5,831 nucleotides of DNA, taken from NCBI GenBank assembly GCA_033809415.1, contig JAPXLT010000296.1:1-5831 (forward strand). Reading direction: 5' to 3'. Of this stretch, positions 1 through 5,671 are shown piece after piece (within the stretch, counting starts at the first letter, position 1; every line of letters starts with the position of its first letter). Below the pieces are notes generated by a model, which searched no databases, was not told the DNA's origin, and was given only the letters and a program-made list of their open reading frames with translations. The position numbers and the translations under genes were made by a program. The stretch is from JAQVUB01 sp033809415. Its GTDB lineage: Bacteria; Verrucomicrobiota; Lentisphaeria; Oligosphaerales; Oligosphaeraceae.

Positions 1-98
1 CACCCCCGGAAAATCTCCAAGGCAAACCAGTCAACCAGCAGGATGTCCTCCGGATGTTCGCCGCTGTCTTCGAACGACTGCTCGAATGCGTAAACTGA
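1..98 (+). CDS. 3' end of an unidentified gene (partial at left edge)
   Basis: Reading from base 3, the frame runs to a TGA at 96-98 and encodes 31 residues ending VFERLLECVN. It looks like the end of a real protein: the codons are ordinary for the window, and the last ~20 residues (DVLRMFAAVFERLLECVN) have the heptad-like pattern of an amphipathic helix. The two other forward frames give arginine- and serine-rich peptides that look non-coding. The stop lies four bases before the first heptamer array. The family cannot be recognised from so short a piece, and the call rests only on composition and position. Confidence 0.45.
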   Translation, partial: PPENLQGKPVNQQDVLRMFAAVFERLLECVN

Positions 99-102
99 AA
101 TA

Positions 103-186
103 GGGTGCAGGGTGCAGGGTGCAGGGGGCAGGGGACAGGGTGCAGGGTGCAGGGTGCGGGGTGCAGGGTGCAGGGGGTAGGGGGCA
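103..186 (+). repeat. G-rich heptamer tandem array A (12 units of GGGTGCA type)
   Basis: Twelve consecutive 7-base units without a gap. Eight are GGGTGCA or GGGTGCG, two are GGGGGCA, and one each are GGGGACA and GGGGGTA. Runs of three to five G separated by four or fewer bases satisfy the G3+N1-7 G-quadruplex formula on the plus strand, which is the coding strand of the downstream acylase gene. The array starts four bases after the stop of the upstream gene. Because it contains no stop codons, it creates a spurious open frame (from a GTG at 105) in phase with the acylase gene. Confidence 0.95.
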
Positions 187-193
187 GTCTTCT

Positions 194-220
194 GTCCACA
201 ACGTCCACAATGTCCACCCT
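194..220 (+). repeat. three tandem 9-mers, GTCCACAAY type
   Basis: Three adjacent 9-base units: GTCCACAAC, GTCCACAAT and GTCCACCCT. They lie between heptamer array A and the 75-base box and form a separate module of the composite repeat. The other copies in this window lack this module, so it is an optional part. No function is evident. Confidence 0.85.
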
Positions 221-221
221 G

Positions 222-296
222 TGCAATCCCATCCGTCGAAGTAGCAACCCTATAAAAAATTTTCGTGCTTTTTCGTGTGGTTCGTGGTTAAAAAAT
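222..296 (+). repeat. dispersed 75-base box, copy A
   Basis: A 75-base segment aligning with 1487-1561 (+) and, inverted, with 5672-5743. Shared parts in order are TGCAATCCCATCCGTCGAAG, then AGCAACCC-TATAAA, then ATTTTCGTGC and further TTCGTG units spaced 9-10 bases apart (262, 272, 281), ending in GGTTAAAAAAT. It lies directly upstream of the acylase gene, so its TATAAA (251-256) could serve as a -10 element. No good -35 is visible at the right spacing, and copies also occur where no gene follows, so promoter activity is speculative. Confidence 0.85.
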
Positions 297-321
297 CCTT
301 TTTGGACGCGGTCTAAATATG

Positions 322-328
322 AAAGGGA
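322..328 (+). promoter_or_regulatory. ribosome binding site supporting the ATG at 333
   Basis: AAAGGGA ends four bases before the ATG at 333-335. It is the only purine-rich Shine-Dalgarno-like string near the start of the acylase gene and favours this ATG over any upstream start. The spacing is a little short. The same bases would be codons 2-4 if the gene once started at the ATG at 319. Confidence 0.45.
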
Positions 329-332
329 AAAA

Positions 333-1469
333 ATGCCGATTTTTCTGGTTCTTTTTGTATTCAGCTTTCTGTTCAATGTTGTTGCTTTCGGACAGGACCT
401 CCGTATTATTGCGCGGGATTCGCATGGCCTGCTGGCTGAAACACAAGGCAGACAGGTTTTATTTGTGGCAGGCACTCCGGAACAGATGGGCGCCGCCCAT
501 GGACGCCTGCTCGCAAGCAAGGTGCCACAGGTCACCCCGCGTACGATGGCACTGGTGGCGGCAGGATATTGCTTTTCCTCCGGAAACTGGTTTTATGACC
601 GTCTCGAGGAAATCCTTGCCAGAGCCCGTCCGCATACCCCGGAACGCTTTCTGCAAGAATGTCTGGCCATGGGACGAGCCGCCGGCATCAGCGAACGGGA
701 TGCGCTCTTCGGAAACTTTTTCCCCGAACTCTTCCATTGCAGCGGAGTTGCGGTGAAAGGAAGCGCCACAGTCAATGGCGAAATCCTGCATGCACGTGTA
801 CTCGACTATATGGCCGATATCAATCTGCAGAAATTTGCCTTGTTGCAGGTATTCATGCCAACTGGATTCAATGCTTGGCTTTCAGTCGGTTATGCCAGCT
901 TTCTGGGTACCGTGACCGCAATCAATGAACATGGATTGGCTATCGGGGAAATGGGCGGAAAAGGAGAAGGACAATGGGACGGAATGCCGATGGCTTTCCT
1001 TCTCCGGGATATTATGGAACGGGCGAAAAATGTCCGCGAAGCGGTTGAAATCTTCAAAAACACACCGCGTACCTGCGAATATTATTATGTCGTCAGCGAC
1101 CGCTCAGGAGACATGGTTGGACTCTATGCCACACCGGATGTCCTGGAAATTCTGGAAGCCGGTGAACAGCATCCGAAGCTTCCCCGGGTTCCGAAAGATA
1201 CGGTCATGATCTCCGGCGGCAACCGTGTCAAGGTGCTTTCGGAACGCCTGCATGAAAATTTCGGCGCTATCACCCCGCAGCTGATGATGGATATCATCCG
1301 TAGGCCGGTAACCATGAAATCCAACCTGCACAACGCCATCTTCAAGCCCGCAACACTCGATGTCTGGTTCGCTCATGCGGGAGCCAACAGTCCAGCGTGT
1401 GATATGCCATACACGCAGGTCAACCTCGGAAAACTCCTCGAATTCTACCGGATGAACGAAGGAAAATAG
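333..1469 (+). CDS. exported C45-family Ntn-hydrolase (acylase/acyltransferase-like)
   Basis: A 378-residue protein resembling the acyl-CoA:6-aminopenicillanate acyltransferase / acid ceramidase-like (peptidase C45) family. These are self-cleaving N-terminal-nucleophile amidases acting on amide-linked acyl groups. Residues 1-20 (PIFLVLFVFSFLFNVVAFG) form a hydrophobic signal sequence, suggesting export. The core motif is HCSG, with Cys136 as the predicted nucleophile exposed by autocleavage. It is followed by R155-x-L-D158, matching the family Arg/Asp pair, then INEHGLAI (197-204) and NLHNAIFKPATLDVWFAH (331-348), whose Asn331 or Asn334 fits the late family Asn. Length is normal for bacterial members. 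The substrate cannot be deduced. The start at 333 follows an AAAGGGA site. The longer open frame through array A is an artefact, since its first residues are translated heptamers. Oddly, the signal peptide lacks basic residues; see the A-run finding. Family confidence is good, specificity unknown. Confidence 0.85.
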   Translation: MPIFLVLFVFSFLFNVVAFGQDLRIIARDSHGLLAETQGRQVLFVAGTPEQMGAAHGRLLASKVPQVTPRTMALVAAGYCFSSGNWFYDRLEEILARARPHTPERFLQECLAMGRAAGISERDALFGNFFPELFHCSGVAVKGSATVNGEILHARVLDYMADINLQKFALLQVFMPTGFNAWLSVGYASFLGTVTAINEHGLAIGEMGGKGEGQWDGMPMAFLLRDIMERAKNVREAVEIFKNTPRTCEYYYVVSDRSGDMVGLYATPDVLEILEAGEQHPKLPRVPKDTVMISGGNRVKVLSERLHENFGAITPQLMMDIIRRPVTMKSNLHNAIFKPATLDVWFAHAGANSPACDMPYTQVNLGKLLEFYRMNEGK

Positions 1470-1477
1470 AGGAAGCA

Positions 1478-1561
1478 GGGGGCACATGCAATCCCATTCA
1501 TCAAAGCACCAACCCCTATAAAATTTTCGTGCCTTTTCGTATTTTTTCGTTGTCAAAAAAT
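1478..1561 (+). repeat. composite repeat, copy B (one heptamer plus 75-base box)
   Basis: A single GGGGGCA unit (1478-1484), starting eight bases after the acylase stop, is followed after two bases by a 75-base box (1487-1561). The box aligns end to end with copy A: TGCAATCCCAT, then AACCCCTATAAA, then TTTTCGTGCC, TTTTCGTAT, TTTTTTCGTTGTC and AAAAAAT. It joins directly to the duplicated oppB fragment. The tail ATTTTTT-CGTTGTC-AAAAAAT could fold into a weak all-AT stem; there is no GC stem and so no convincing terminator. Confidence 0.85.
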
Positions 1562-1562
1562 A

Positions 1563-1661
1563 TCATACGTCGGTGGATGGTTATTGCAGGCGGATGCGGG
1601 GATCGACGATCGAGTAGCATAGATCGGCCAGCAGGGTTCCGATGAGATAGAGCACAGCGCC
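1563..1661 (-). pseudogene. duplicated 3' fragment of oppB
   Basis: This 99-base stretch matches 4406-4504, the 3' end of the intact oppB, at 95 of 99 positions (differences at 1569, 1607, 1620 and 1653). Read on the minus strand it encodes the last 26 residues of the permease, from GAVLYLIGTLLADL to DPRIRLQ, then the same stop (1581-1583) and the same sequence past the stop. Similarity ends abruptly at 1661, and no start or remaining permease sequence precedes it, because the GH32 gene lies there instead. Within the coding part two differences are silent and one is Ile to Val. It is not expressed as a protein on its own. Confidence 0.9.
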
Positions 1662-1693
1662 GGGGGTATTTAGGATGGCTATGGTTTCATTTC

Positions 1694-3115
1694 CTATTTT
1701 GGGTGAATGGGAAATACCTGATTTTGCAGGATGGTGACACCCCCAGTGCTTTCCAGCGCCAAGTGAACGGCATCGGAGGCCTCCGGTTCTGTAAACGTCT
1801 GCGTGATGACGGCGGCACCGTCATCGGAAAAAAGCTCCAAGACTCCGTAATCGAGCCACAGCGATAGACCGAATGTCCCTTCTTCCTGTACTTCACAAAC
1901 CGTGGTTTGCCGGGGATGACAGGAACACCGCTCCGGCATTTCCTTTGGTCCCTCTGGCGGCCCCAGTAAAATATTGGGGCCATTAGTGGGAACGCGCTGC
2001 TTTGCCGTATCGCTGGAAAGTGTTTTGGCGTCGAAGTCGATCTCCGCCGCCAGATGTTCTGCATCCCGTTCCCGTCCGCTGCGAAGCCGGAGTCGGAGTT
2101 TGCCATTCCCCGTGCGAACTTTGATCTCCCAGCATAATGTTTTTCCGGTGCTTTTCAGCAGCTGAAACTCCCCAGCAGACAATACTCCGGTGAATTCCTG
2201 AATCGGTGCGGCACGGAGCGTCTGGAACTCATCCGGGACAAACTGCAGCAGGCGCGATCCCGAAGGGGCCATCCGGAGTTCTCGCGGCAGAGCAAAGAAA
2301 TCATTCAGCAGCCAGAACCAGGCTATACGGCGTCCTCGTCCGTCTTCCAGAGATTCCGGTGCGAACAACGTTCCTCCCGGGTGATTCAGCCGTTGATGCA
2401 CATCGATCCGAAAACGGTCGCCCTGGCGTTCGCCGATGTAACAGCGTGCGCCGTGGGGATGGCTGATCCCCAGCAGAACATCGCGGCCTCCGAGGCGGAA
2501 AAAATCGGGGCAGGCCATATCTTCATAGGGTTCGACGGAATCCGGCACATCGTAGAACTGCCCCCGGAAATCCCATTGCTTCAGGTCTTGCGAAGCAAAA
2601 AGGAACGCACCGTCCCCCTTATAGTCAGGGCGATGCCGCCCGCCCAGGAGTAGATAATAGATATTGTCGTCTCCGAGCCATAAATGCGGATCATAAACAT
2701 GATAAAGTTTTGTCCGGGGATCATCAGGCATGTTTACGGGAATGATTGGGTTGAAATCCGCCCGTTGCCAGTGTTCAAAGGTATCATCCGTTGGAAATGC
2801 CAGTGATATTCCCTTGCCGACAACATAAAAACACAGTCCGATCCCCCCGTCTCTAGTGCGGAAGGCGGAGCCGCTGAAAATGTACTTTTCTCCTTCACAG
2901 GCCGTCAGCGCAGGTTTGCAGAAACGCCAATGGATCAGATCATGGCTCACTGCGTGCCCCCAGGCGCATTCATCTCCTTTACCCCGGGAGATTGACGGAT
3001 CGTCGAAGAGGTAGAAGAGATGATATTCCCCGTTGCAGTAAAATGCGCCATTGGGGTCAAAAGGAAAATGCTTTTTCTCCGGCGCGTGGAAATGATAGAG
3101 GGGGGGATGATTCAT
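1694..3115 (-). CDS. GH32-like beta-fructosidase (divergent active-site motifs)
   Basis: A 473-residue protein of the GH32 (invertase/levanase/inulinase) fold, with no signal peptide and so probably cytoplasmic. The N-terminal propeller opens with FDPNGAFYCNGEYHLFYLF (19-37); Asp20 is the predicted nucleophile of the DPNG motif. SGSAF (81-85) follows the family pattern. YDPHLW (141-146) replaces the usual RDP but keeps the Asp. The EC region reads YEDMACPDFF (197-206), with Ala201 where the usual acid/base Glu stands. FALPRELRM (274-282) is the conserved LPREL segment. The C-terminal beta-sandwich includes LWLDYGVLELFSDDG (419-433). The ATG at 3115 is preferred over a TTG at 3148 because AGGA sits nine bases upstream of it. 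A weak promoter is possible (TTTACG at 3162-3157, 18 bases, TACAAA at 3138-3133), but the leader would be very short. It could release fructose from a fructan or sucrose-like import, but the changed motifs make the substrate uncertain. Confidence 0.82.
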   Translation of the reverse strand: MNHPPLYHFHAPEKKHFPFDPNGAFYCNGEYHLFYLFDDPSISRGKGDECAWGHAVSHDLIHWRFCKPALTACEGEKYIFSGSAFRTRDGGIGLCFYVVGKGISLAFPTDDTFEHWQRADFNPIIPVNMPDDPRTKLYHVYDPHLWLGDDNIYYLLLGGRHRPDYKGDGAFLFASQDLKQWDFRGQFYDVPDSVEPYEDMACPDFFRLGGRDVLLGISHPHGARCYIGERQGDRFRIDVHQRLNHPGGTLFAPESLEDGRGRRIAWFWLLNDFFALPRELRMAPSGSRLLQFVPDEFQTLRAAPIQEFTGVLSAGEFQLLKSTGKTLCWEIKVRTGNGKLRLRLRSGRERDAEHLAAEIDFDAKTLSSDTAKQRVPTNGPNILLGPPEGPKEMPERCSCHPRQTTVCEVQEEGTFGLSLWLDYGVLELFSDDGAAVITQTFTEPEASDAVHLALESTGGVTILQNQVFPIHPK

Positions 3116-3124
3116 AGTCTCTGT

Positions 3125-3128
3125 TCCT
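3125..3128 (-). promoter_or_regulatory. ribosome binding site of the GH32 gene
   Basis: AGGA on the minus strand, nine bases before the ATG at 3115-3113. It decides between this start and the in-frame TTG at 3148-3146, which has no purine-rich site upstream and would only add 11 residues not expected before the GH32 fold. Confidence 0.5.
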
Positions 3129-3185
3129 GTTGTTTGTAGAAATGACAAAATAAGATCGTAAACATATTCTTCTTATCAGAAAAAC

Positions 3186-3223
3186 TTCGTGCCTTTTCGT
3201 GTTTTTTCGTTGTTAAAAAAAAT
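3186..3223 (+). repeat. partial dispersed box, copy C (TTCGTG tail only)
   Basis: TTCGTGCCTTTTCGTG followed by TTTTTTCGTTGTTAAAAAA matches the tail of copy B in the same orientation with two differences over 35 bases. The 5' half of the box (CATCCGTCGAAG and TATAAA) and the heptamers are missing. It occupies the gap between the oppC stop and the GH32 start and abuts the oppC stop codon. With copy B it brackets the GH32 gene as direct repeats. Confidence 0.8.
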
Positions 3224-4348
3224 CTATTCTTGTGTTCGTAGCCTGGGATCGAGTGCGTCGCGGACGGCGTCGCCGAAGGTGTTTGCCGGGAGGACGAGTC
3301 CGATCATGAACAGGAATGCGGCGAGGAGTTTCCACCAGATGATAGGGTCGCGGGTGAGTTCACTGCGGGCATCATTGATCATGACTCCCCAGGACATGGT
3401 GTCGGCGCCGACTCCGATGCCCAGGTAAGTCAGCGCGGCCTCGGCAAGGACTTCGCTCGAGAAGCGGAGCATGGCGGTGATCAGGATCAGGTGCAGGACA
3501 TTGGGGATGATGTGCCGGAAAATGATTTTCCAGCCGCTCGAACCTAGGGCGACGGCTGCCTGCACGAATTCCGTTTCGCGTAGCCGCATGGTTTCGCCGC
3601 GGAGGAGTCGGCAAAGGCTGGTCCAGGAGGCGATTCCCATGGCCAGGCAGAGTTGCGGGAGTCCCTGTCCGAAGATAATCATGAATGCGGCAATGAAGAG
3701 GACGGTGGGGATCGAGCTGAGTACGGTATAGAGATATTGGATGAGGTCATCGACGAAGCCGCCGAAGTATCCGGCGCTGATGCCGAAAAACATGGCGAAA
3801 GGGACTGCCAGCAGGGTAGTCAGCAGCCCGATAATAATGCCGGTGCGGATGCTTTTCAAGGACTGGTACAGGACATCGACGCCGACACGGTCAGTGCCCA
3901 GCAGATGGCTGCCGGGATGTTGCAATGGCGGATGAATGCGGCGGATGACTCCATTTTCATCGGGTTGGACTTCACTGGTGAACTGCACGTCCGCCAGCGG
4001 CGCGGAATACGTCTTTTCGCGTTTGCGGATCAGGGGTTCGAGCAGATGATCGAGCACTGAGGCACCCTTGTCGTAGAGAATCTTCTGCGTTTGCGGATGG
4101 CGGGCAATCTCGCCGGTTTCGGGATTTTGCAAAGGGGATCGCCAGCCGAAGCTGTCCAGCAGAGCAACTAACAGATAGAGACAGAGTATCCAGAAGCTGA
4201 TTACGGCGCTTTTTTTCTGACGGATTTCCCTTGCCGCCAAGCGCCAGTATTCACGCTTGGCGAGCTTCCGGATCAGCATCAGCAAACCCACCAGCAGGAT
4301 GCCAGTGAGGATATTTTTAATTGCCCAGTTTTGCAGTAGCGAAGTCAT
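3224..4348 (-). CDS. OppC/DppC-family ABC transporter permease, extended form
   Basis: A 374-residue inner-membrane permease of the peptide/nickel (Opp/Dpp) ABC importer class. Membrane segments lie near 10-26 and 46-66, then HLLGTDRVGVDVL (148-160, the family HPLGTD.xGxDVL motif) precedes the five-helix transport domain. The EAA loop, which docks on the ATPase, is EFVQAAVALG...IIFRHIIPN (260-283). LAEAALTYLGIGV (301-313) and the terminal DPRLR (368-371) are also typical. It is longer than classical OppC (about 300 residues) because of an extra N-terminal helix and an ~80-residue periplasmic stretch (67-147), somewhat like YejE-type permeases. The ATG at 4348 is chosen; a GTG at 4396 would add 16 residues. 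Neither has a strong ribosome site. It follows oppB on the same strand by 75 bases, as expected for a heterodimeric permease pair. Confidence 0.9.
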   Translation of the reverse strand: MTSLLQNWAIKNILTGILLVGLLMLIRKLAKREYWRLAAREIRQKKSAVISFWILCLYLLVALLDSFGWRSPLQNPETGEIARHPQTQKILYDKGASVLDHLLEPLIRKREKTYSAPLADVQFTSEVQPDENGVIRRIHPPLQHPGSHLLGTDRVGVDVLYQSLKSIRTGIIIGLLTTLLAVPFAMFFGISAGYFGGFVDDLIQYLYTVLSSIPTVLFIAAFMIIFGQGLPQLCLAMGIASWTSLCRLLRGETMRLRETEFVQAAVALGSSGWKIIFRHIIPNVLHLILITAMLRFSSEVLAEAALTYLGIGVGADTMSWGVMINDARSELTRDPIIWWKLLAAFLFMIGLVLPANTFGDAVRDALDPRLRTQE

Positions 4349-4423
4349 GATCTGTCGAGTAATTCTTTTTAAACAACTAAAATCTCGAACGGACACGAAA
4401 AAATTTCATACTTCGGTGGATGG

Positions 4424-5404
4424 TTATTGCAGGCGGATGCGGGGATCGATGATCGAGTAGCACAGATCGGCCAGCAGGGTTCCGATGAGATAGAGTACAG
4501 CGCCAAGAAAAACCATGGCGCGGACGATGGCGAAATCCTGGGCGGCAATGGCGTTGATGGTGAAACCACCCAGGCCGGGAATGCTGAAGAAATTTTCCAG
4601 AAGCAGGTTGCCCATGATCAGCATCAGCAGCTGAATGGGGACATTGGTCAGGATCGGGATCATGGCATTCTTCAGGACATGCAGGAAAAGGACGGCATCT
4701 TCGCCGAGGCCTTTGGCGCGGGCGGTGCGAACGTAGTCGCGGTTGATTTCCTCGAGAAAGAGGGTGCGGTAGAAACGGATGCCGCTGCCCAGGCCGCAGA
4801 CAATGCCCACTGCAATCGGCAAAATCAGGAATTTCAGCATGCCAGGTCCGGTCAGGAATCCGGAAACCGGCACCAAGCGCAGTGTCTTGGCAATAAAAAA
4901 CTGCCCGGCAATGATGTAAATCAGCGCGGAGATGGACATCATCAGCACACAAACCAGCTGTGCAATGCGGTCGAGGGCCGTTCCCCGACGTGCCGCCAGC
5001 AGCATGGCGACAATGATATTGGTCACAAGGGTGGCCAGGAAAATCGGCAGAGTCAGGCACAGAGACGGTCCGATGCGCTTGCGGATTTCACGCCCGATGG
5101 GTTCGAGGGTCATATCGGAATATCCGAAATCCCCCCAGAACATCGGCAGGTTTTTCTGGAAGAAGATGGTTTTAGTCAGACATTTCAGACCTTTTTCGCC
5201 GGAATTGAAGAAGTGCGGATAGTGATAGCCATGCGCTTCTTTCCAGCGTTCGATCTGAACCGGATCGGAGGCTTTGTCACCAAGCGCCTGACGGGCCATG
5301 TCATCGGGTGAATTGATGAGAAAAAATAATGCAAAGACCAGCAGGTTGACACCGGCCAATATCGGCAACACATATAAAATTCTTCGGATAATATAGGAAG
5401 TCAT
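4424..5404 (-). CDS. OppB/DppB-family ABC transporter permease
   Basis: A complete 326-residue inner-membrane permease, partner of the following oppC-like gene. The start MTSYIIRRILYVLPILAGVNLLVFALFF is the characteristic OppB first helix. A periplasmic region (about 32-115) precedes the transport domain, which has the EAA loop DYVRTARAKGLG...HVLKNAMIP (223-250), the motif LLENFFSIPGLGG (268-280) and the terminal DPRIR (320-324). The imported compound is probably a peptide or another oligomer; permease sequence alone does not tell. The binding protein and ATPases are absent from the window. The ATG is the first possible start, since a TAA lies in frame at 5458-5456, and it touches the heptamer array, so no Shine-Dalgarno site exists. 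Its last 26 codons are duplicated at 1563-1661. Confidence 0.92.
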   Translation of the reverse strand: MTSYIIRRILYVLPILAGVNLLVFALFFLINSPDDMARQALGDKASDPVQIERWKEAHGYHYPHFFNSGEKGLKCLTKTIFFQKNLPMFWGDFGYSDMTLEPIGREIRKRIGPSLCLTLPIFLATLVTNIIVAMLLAARRGTALDRIAQLVCVLMMSISALIYIIAGQFFIAKTLRLVPVSGFLTGPGMLKFLILPIAVGIVCGLGSGIRFYRTLFLEEINRDYVRTARAKGLGEDAVLFLHVLKNAMIPILTNVPIQLLMLIMGNLLLENFFSIPGLGGFTINAIAAQDFAIVRAMVFLGAVLYLIGTLLADLCYSIIDPRIRLQ

Positions 5405-5454
5405 GGGTGCAGGGTGCAGGGTGCAGGGTGCAGGGTGCAGGGTGCAGGGGGTGG
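5405..5454 (+). repeat. G-rich heptamer tandem array D (6 perfect GGGTGCA units)
   Basis: Six identical GGGTGCA units (5405-5446) followed by GGGGGTGG, immediately next to the oppB start codon. The plus strand fits the G-quadruplex formula with TGCA loops. This is the template strand for oppB, while the transcript itself carries CACCCTG repeats. Perfect identity between units suggests recent expansion or gene conversion compared with array A. The following GTGGTTTAAAAAG (5451-5463) resembles the tail of the dispersed box, so this may be a copy with its middle deleted. Confidence 0.95.
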
Positions 5455-5544
5455 TTTAAAAAGTGGCGCGACCGTCCCGGTTGCGATTTCTGTTGACCCT
5501 CCCACGCCTGAATGTTCCTAGATGCTGTCAGGGTATTGTGAGAA

Positions 5545-5572
5545 AAATTAGCTTTTCAATGCGTTTTTTCAA
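5545..5572 (-). promoter_or_regulatory. weak candidate promoter for oppB
   Basis: TTGAAA (5572-5567) and TAATTT (5550-5545) on the minus strand are separated by 16 bases. The -35 matches the sigma-70 consensus at five of six bases, the -10 at only three. It lies downstream of the hairpin terminator and upstream of oppB, which is the right order. A transcript from here would have a leader of about 130 bases that includes array D. This is a guess from position and partial consensus. Confidence 0.2.
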
Positions 5573-5590
5573 GTCGCCTGAAGCACTTTC

Positions 5591-5621
5591 AAAAAAGTCC
5601 CACAGCACATGGGAATTTTTT
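5591..5621. terminator. bidirectional hairpin terminator
   Basis: AAAAAAG-TCCCA, loop CAGCACA, TGGGA-ATTTTTT: a five-base-pair core stem (5598-5602 with 5610-5614) extended by an A6/T6 arm after one mismatch. A U run would follow the stem on either strand. On the minus strand it would end transcripts entering from beyond the right edge and separate them from oppB. The T run is also the tail of a dispersed box copy (5615-5639). The stem is short, so strength is uncertain. Confidence 0.5.
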
Positions 5622-5639
5622 AACCACGAACCACACGAA
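5615..5639 (-). repeat. partial dispersed box, copy F
   Basis: Read on the minus strand, TTCGTGTGGTTCGTGG followed by TTAAAAAAT is identical over 25 bases to the tail of copy A (272-296). Only the tail is present. It lies downstream, in minus-strand sense, of copy E and merges into the terminator hairpin. Confidence 0.8.
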
Positions 5640-5671
5640 CAGACTTGGGGGTAGACTAGCGTCAACAACCT

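Noticed and set aside
103..186. CRISPR array
   Set aside because: Units are seven bases with no spacers, and no cas genes are present; these are simple tandem repeats.
105..332. N-terminal extension of the C45 protein to 454 residues
   Set aside because: The extra residues are translated heptamer array and box sequence (MQGAGCRGQGTG...), with no ribosome site; the array simply lacks stop codons. The signal peptide begins at 333.
1470..1561. Intrinsic terminator after the C45 gene
   Set aside because: Only an all-AT stem (ATTTTTT/AAAAAAT) is possible, and it belongs to the dispersed repeat; no GC-rich stem followed by a T run was found.
3116..3148. TTG start at 3148 for the GH32 gene
   Set aside because: It would add 11 residues (LSFLQTTGTET) without a ribosome site, while the ATG at 3115 has AGGA nine bases upstream.
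4349..4396. GTG start at 4396 for the oppC-like gene
   Set aside because: No ribosome site precedes it and the added 16 residues are polar and not part of the family pattern. The ATG at 4348 is preferred, though its own site is weak, so the GTG is not fully excluded.
4427..5311. 294-residue plus-strand open frame opposite oppB
   Set aside because: It is antisense to a clear permease and has a composition rich in Gly, Gln, His and Asp without any fold or motif, as expected for a shadow of membrane-protein codons.
5463..5654. 63-residue plus-strand open frame in the gene-free region
   Set aside because: It starts at a GTG without ribosome site, runs through the terminator hairpin and ends in translated box repeat (NHEPHEQTWG), so it is not a credible gene.
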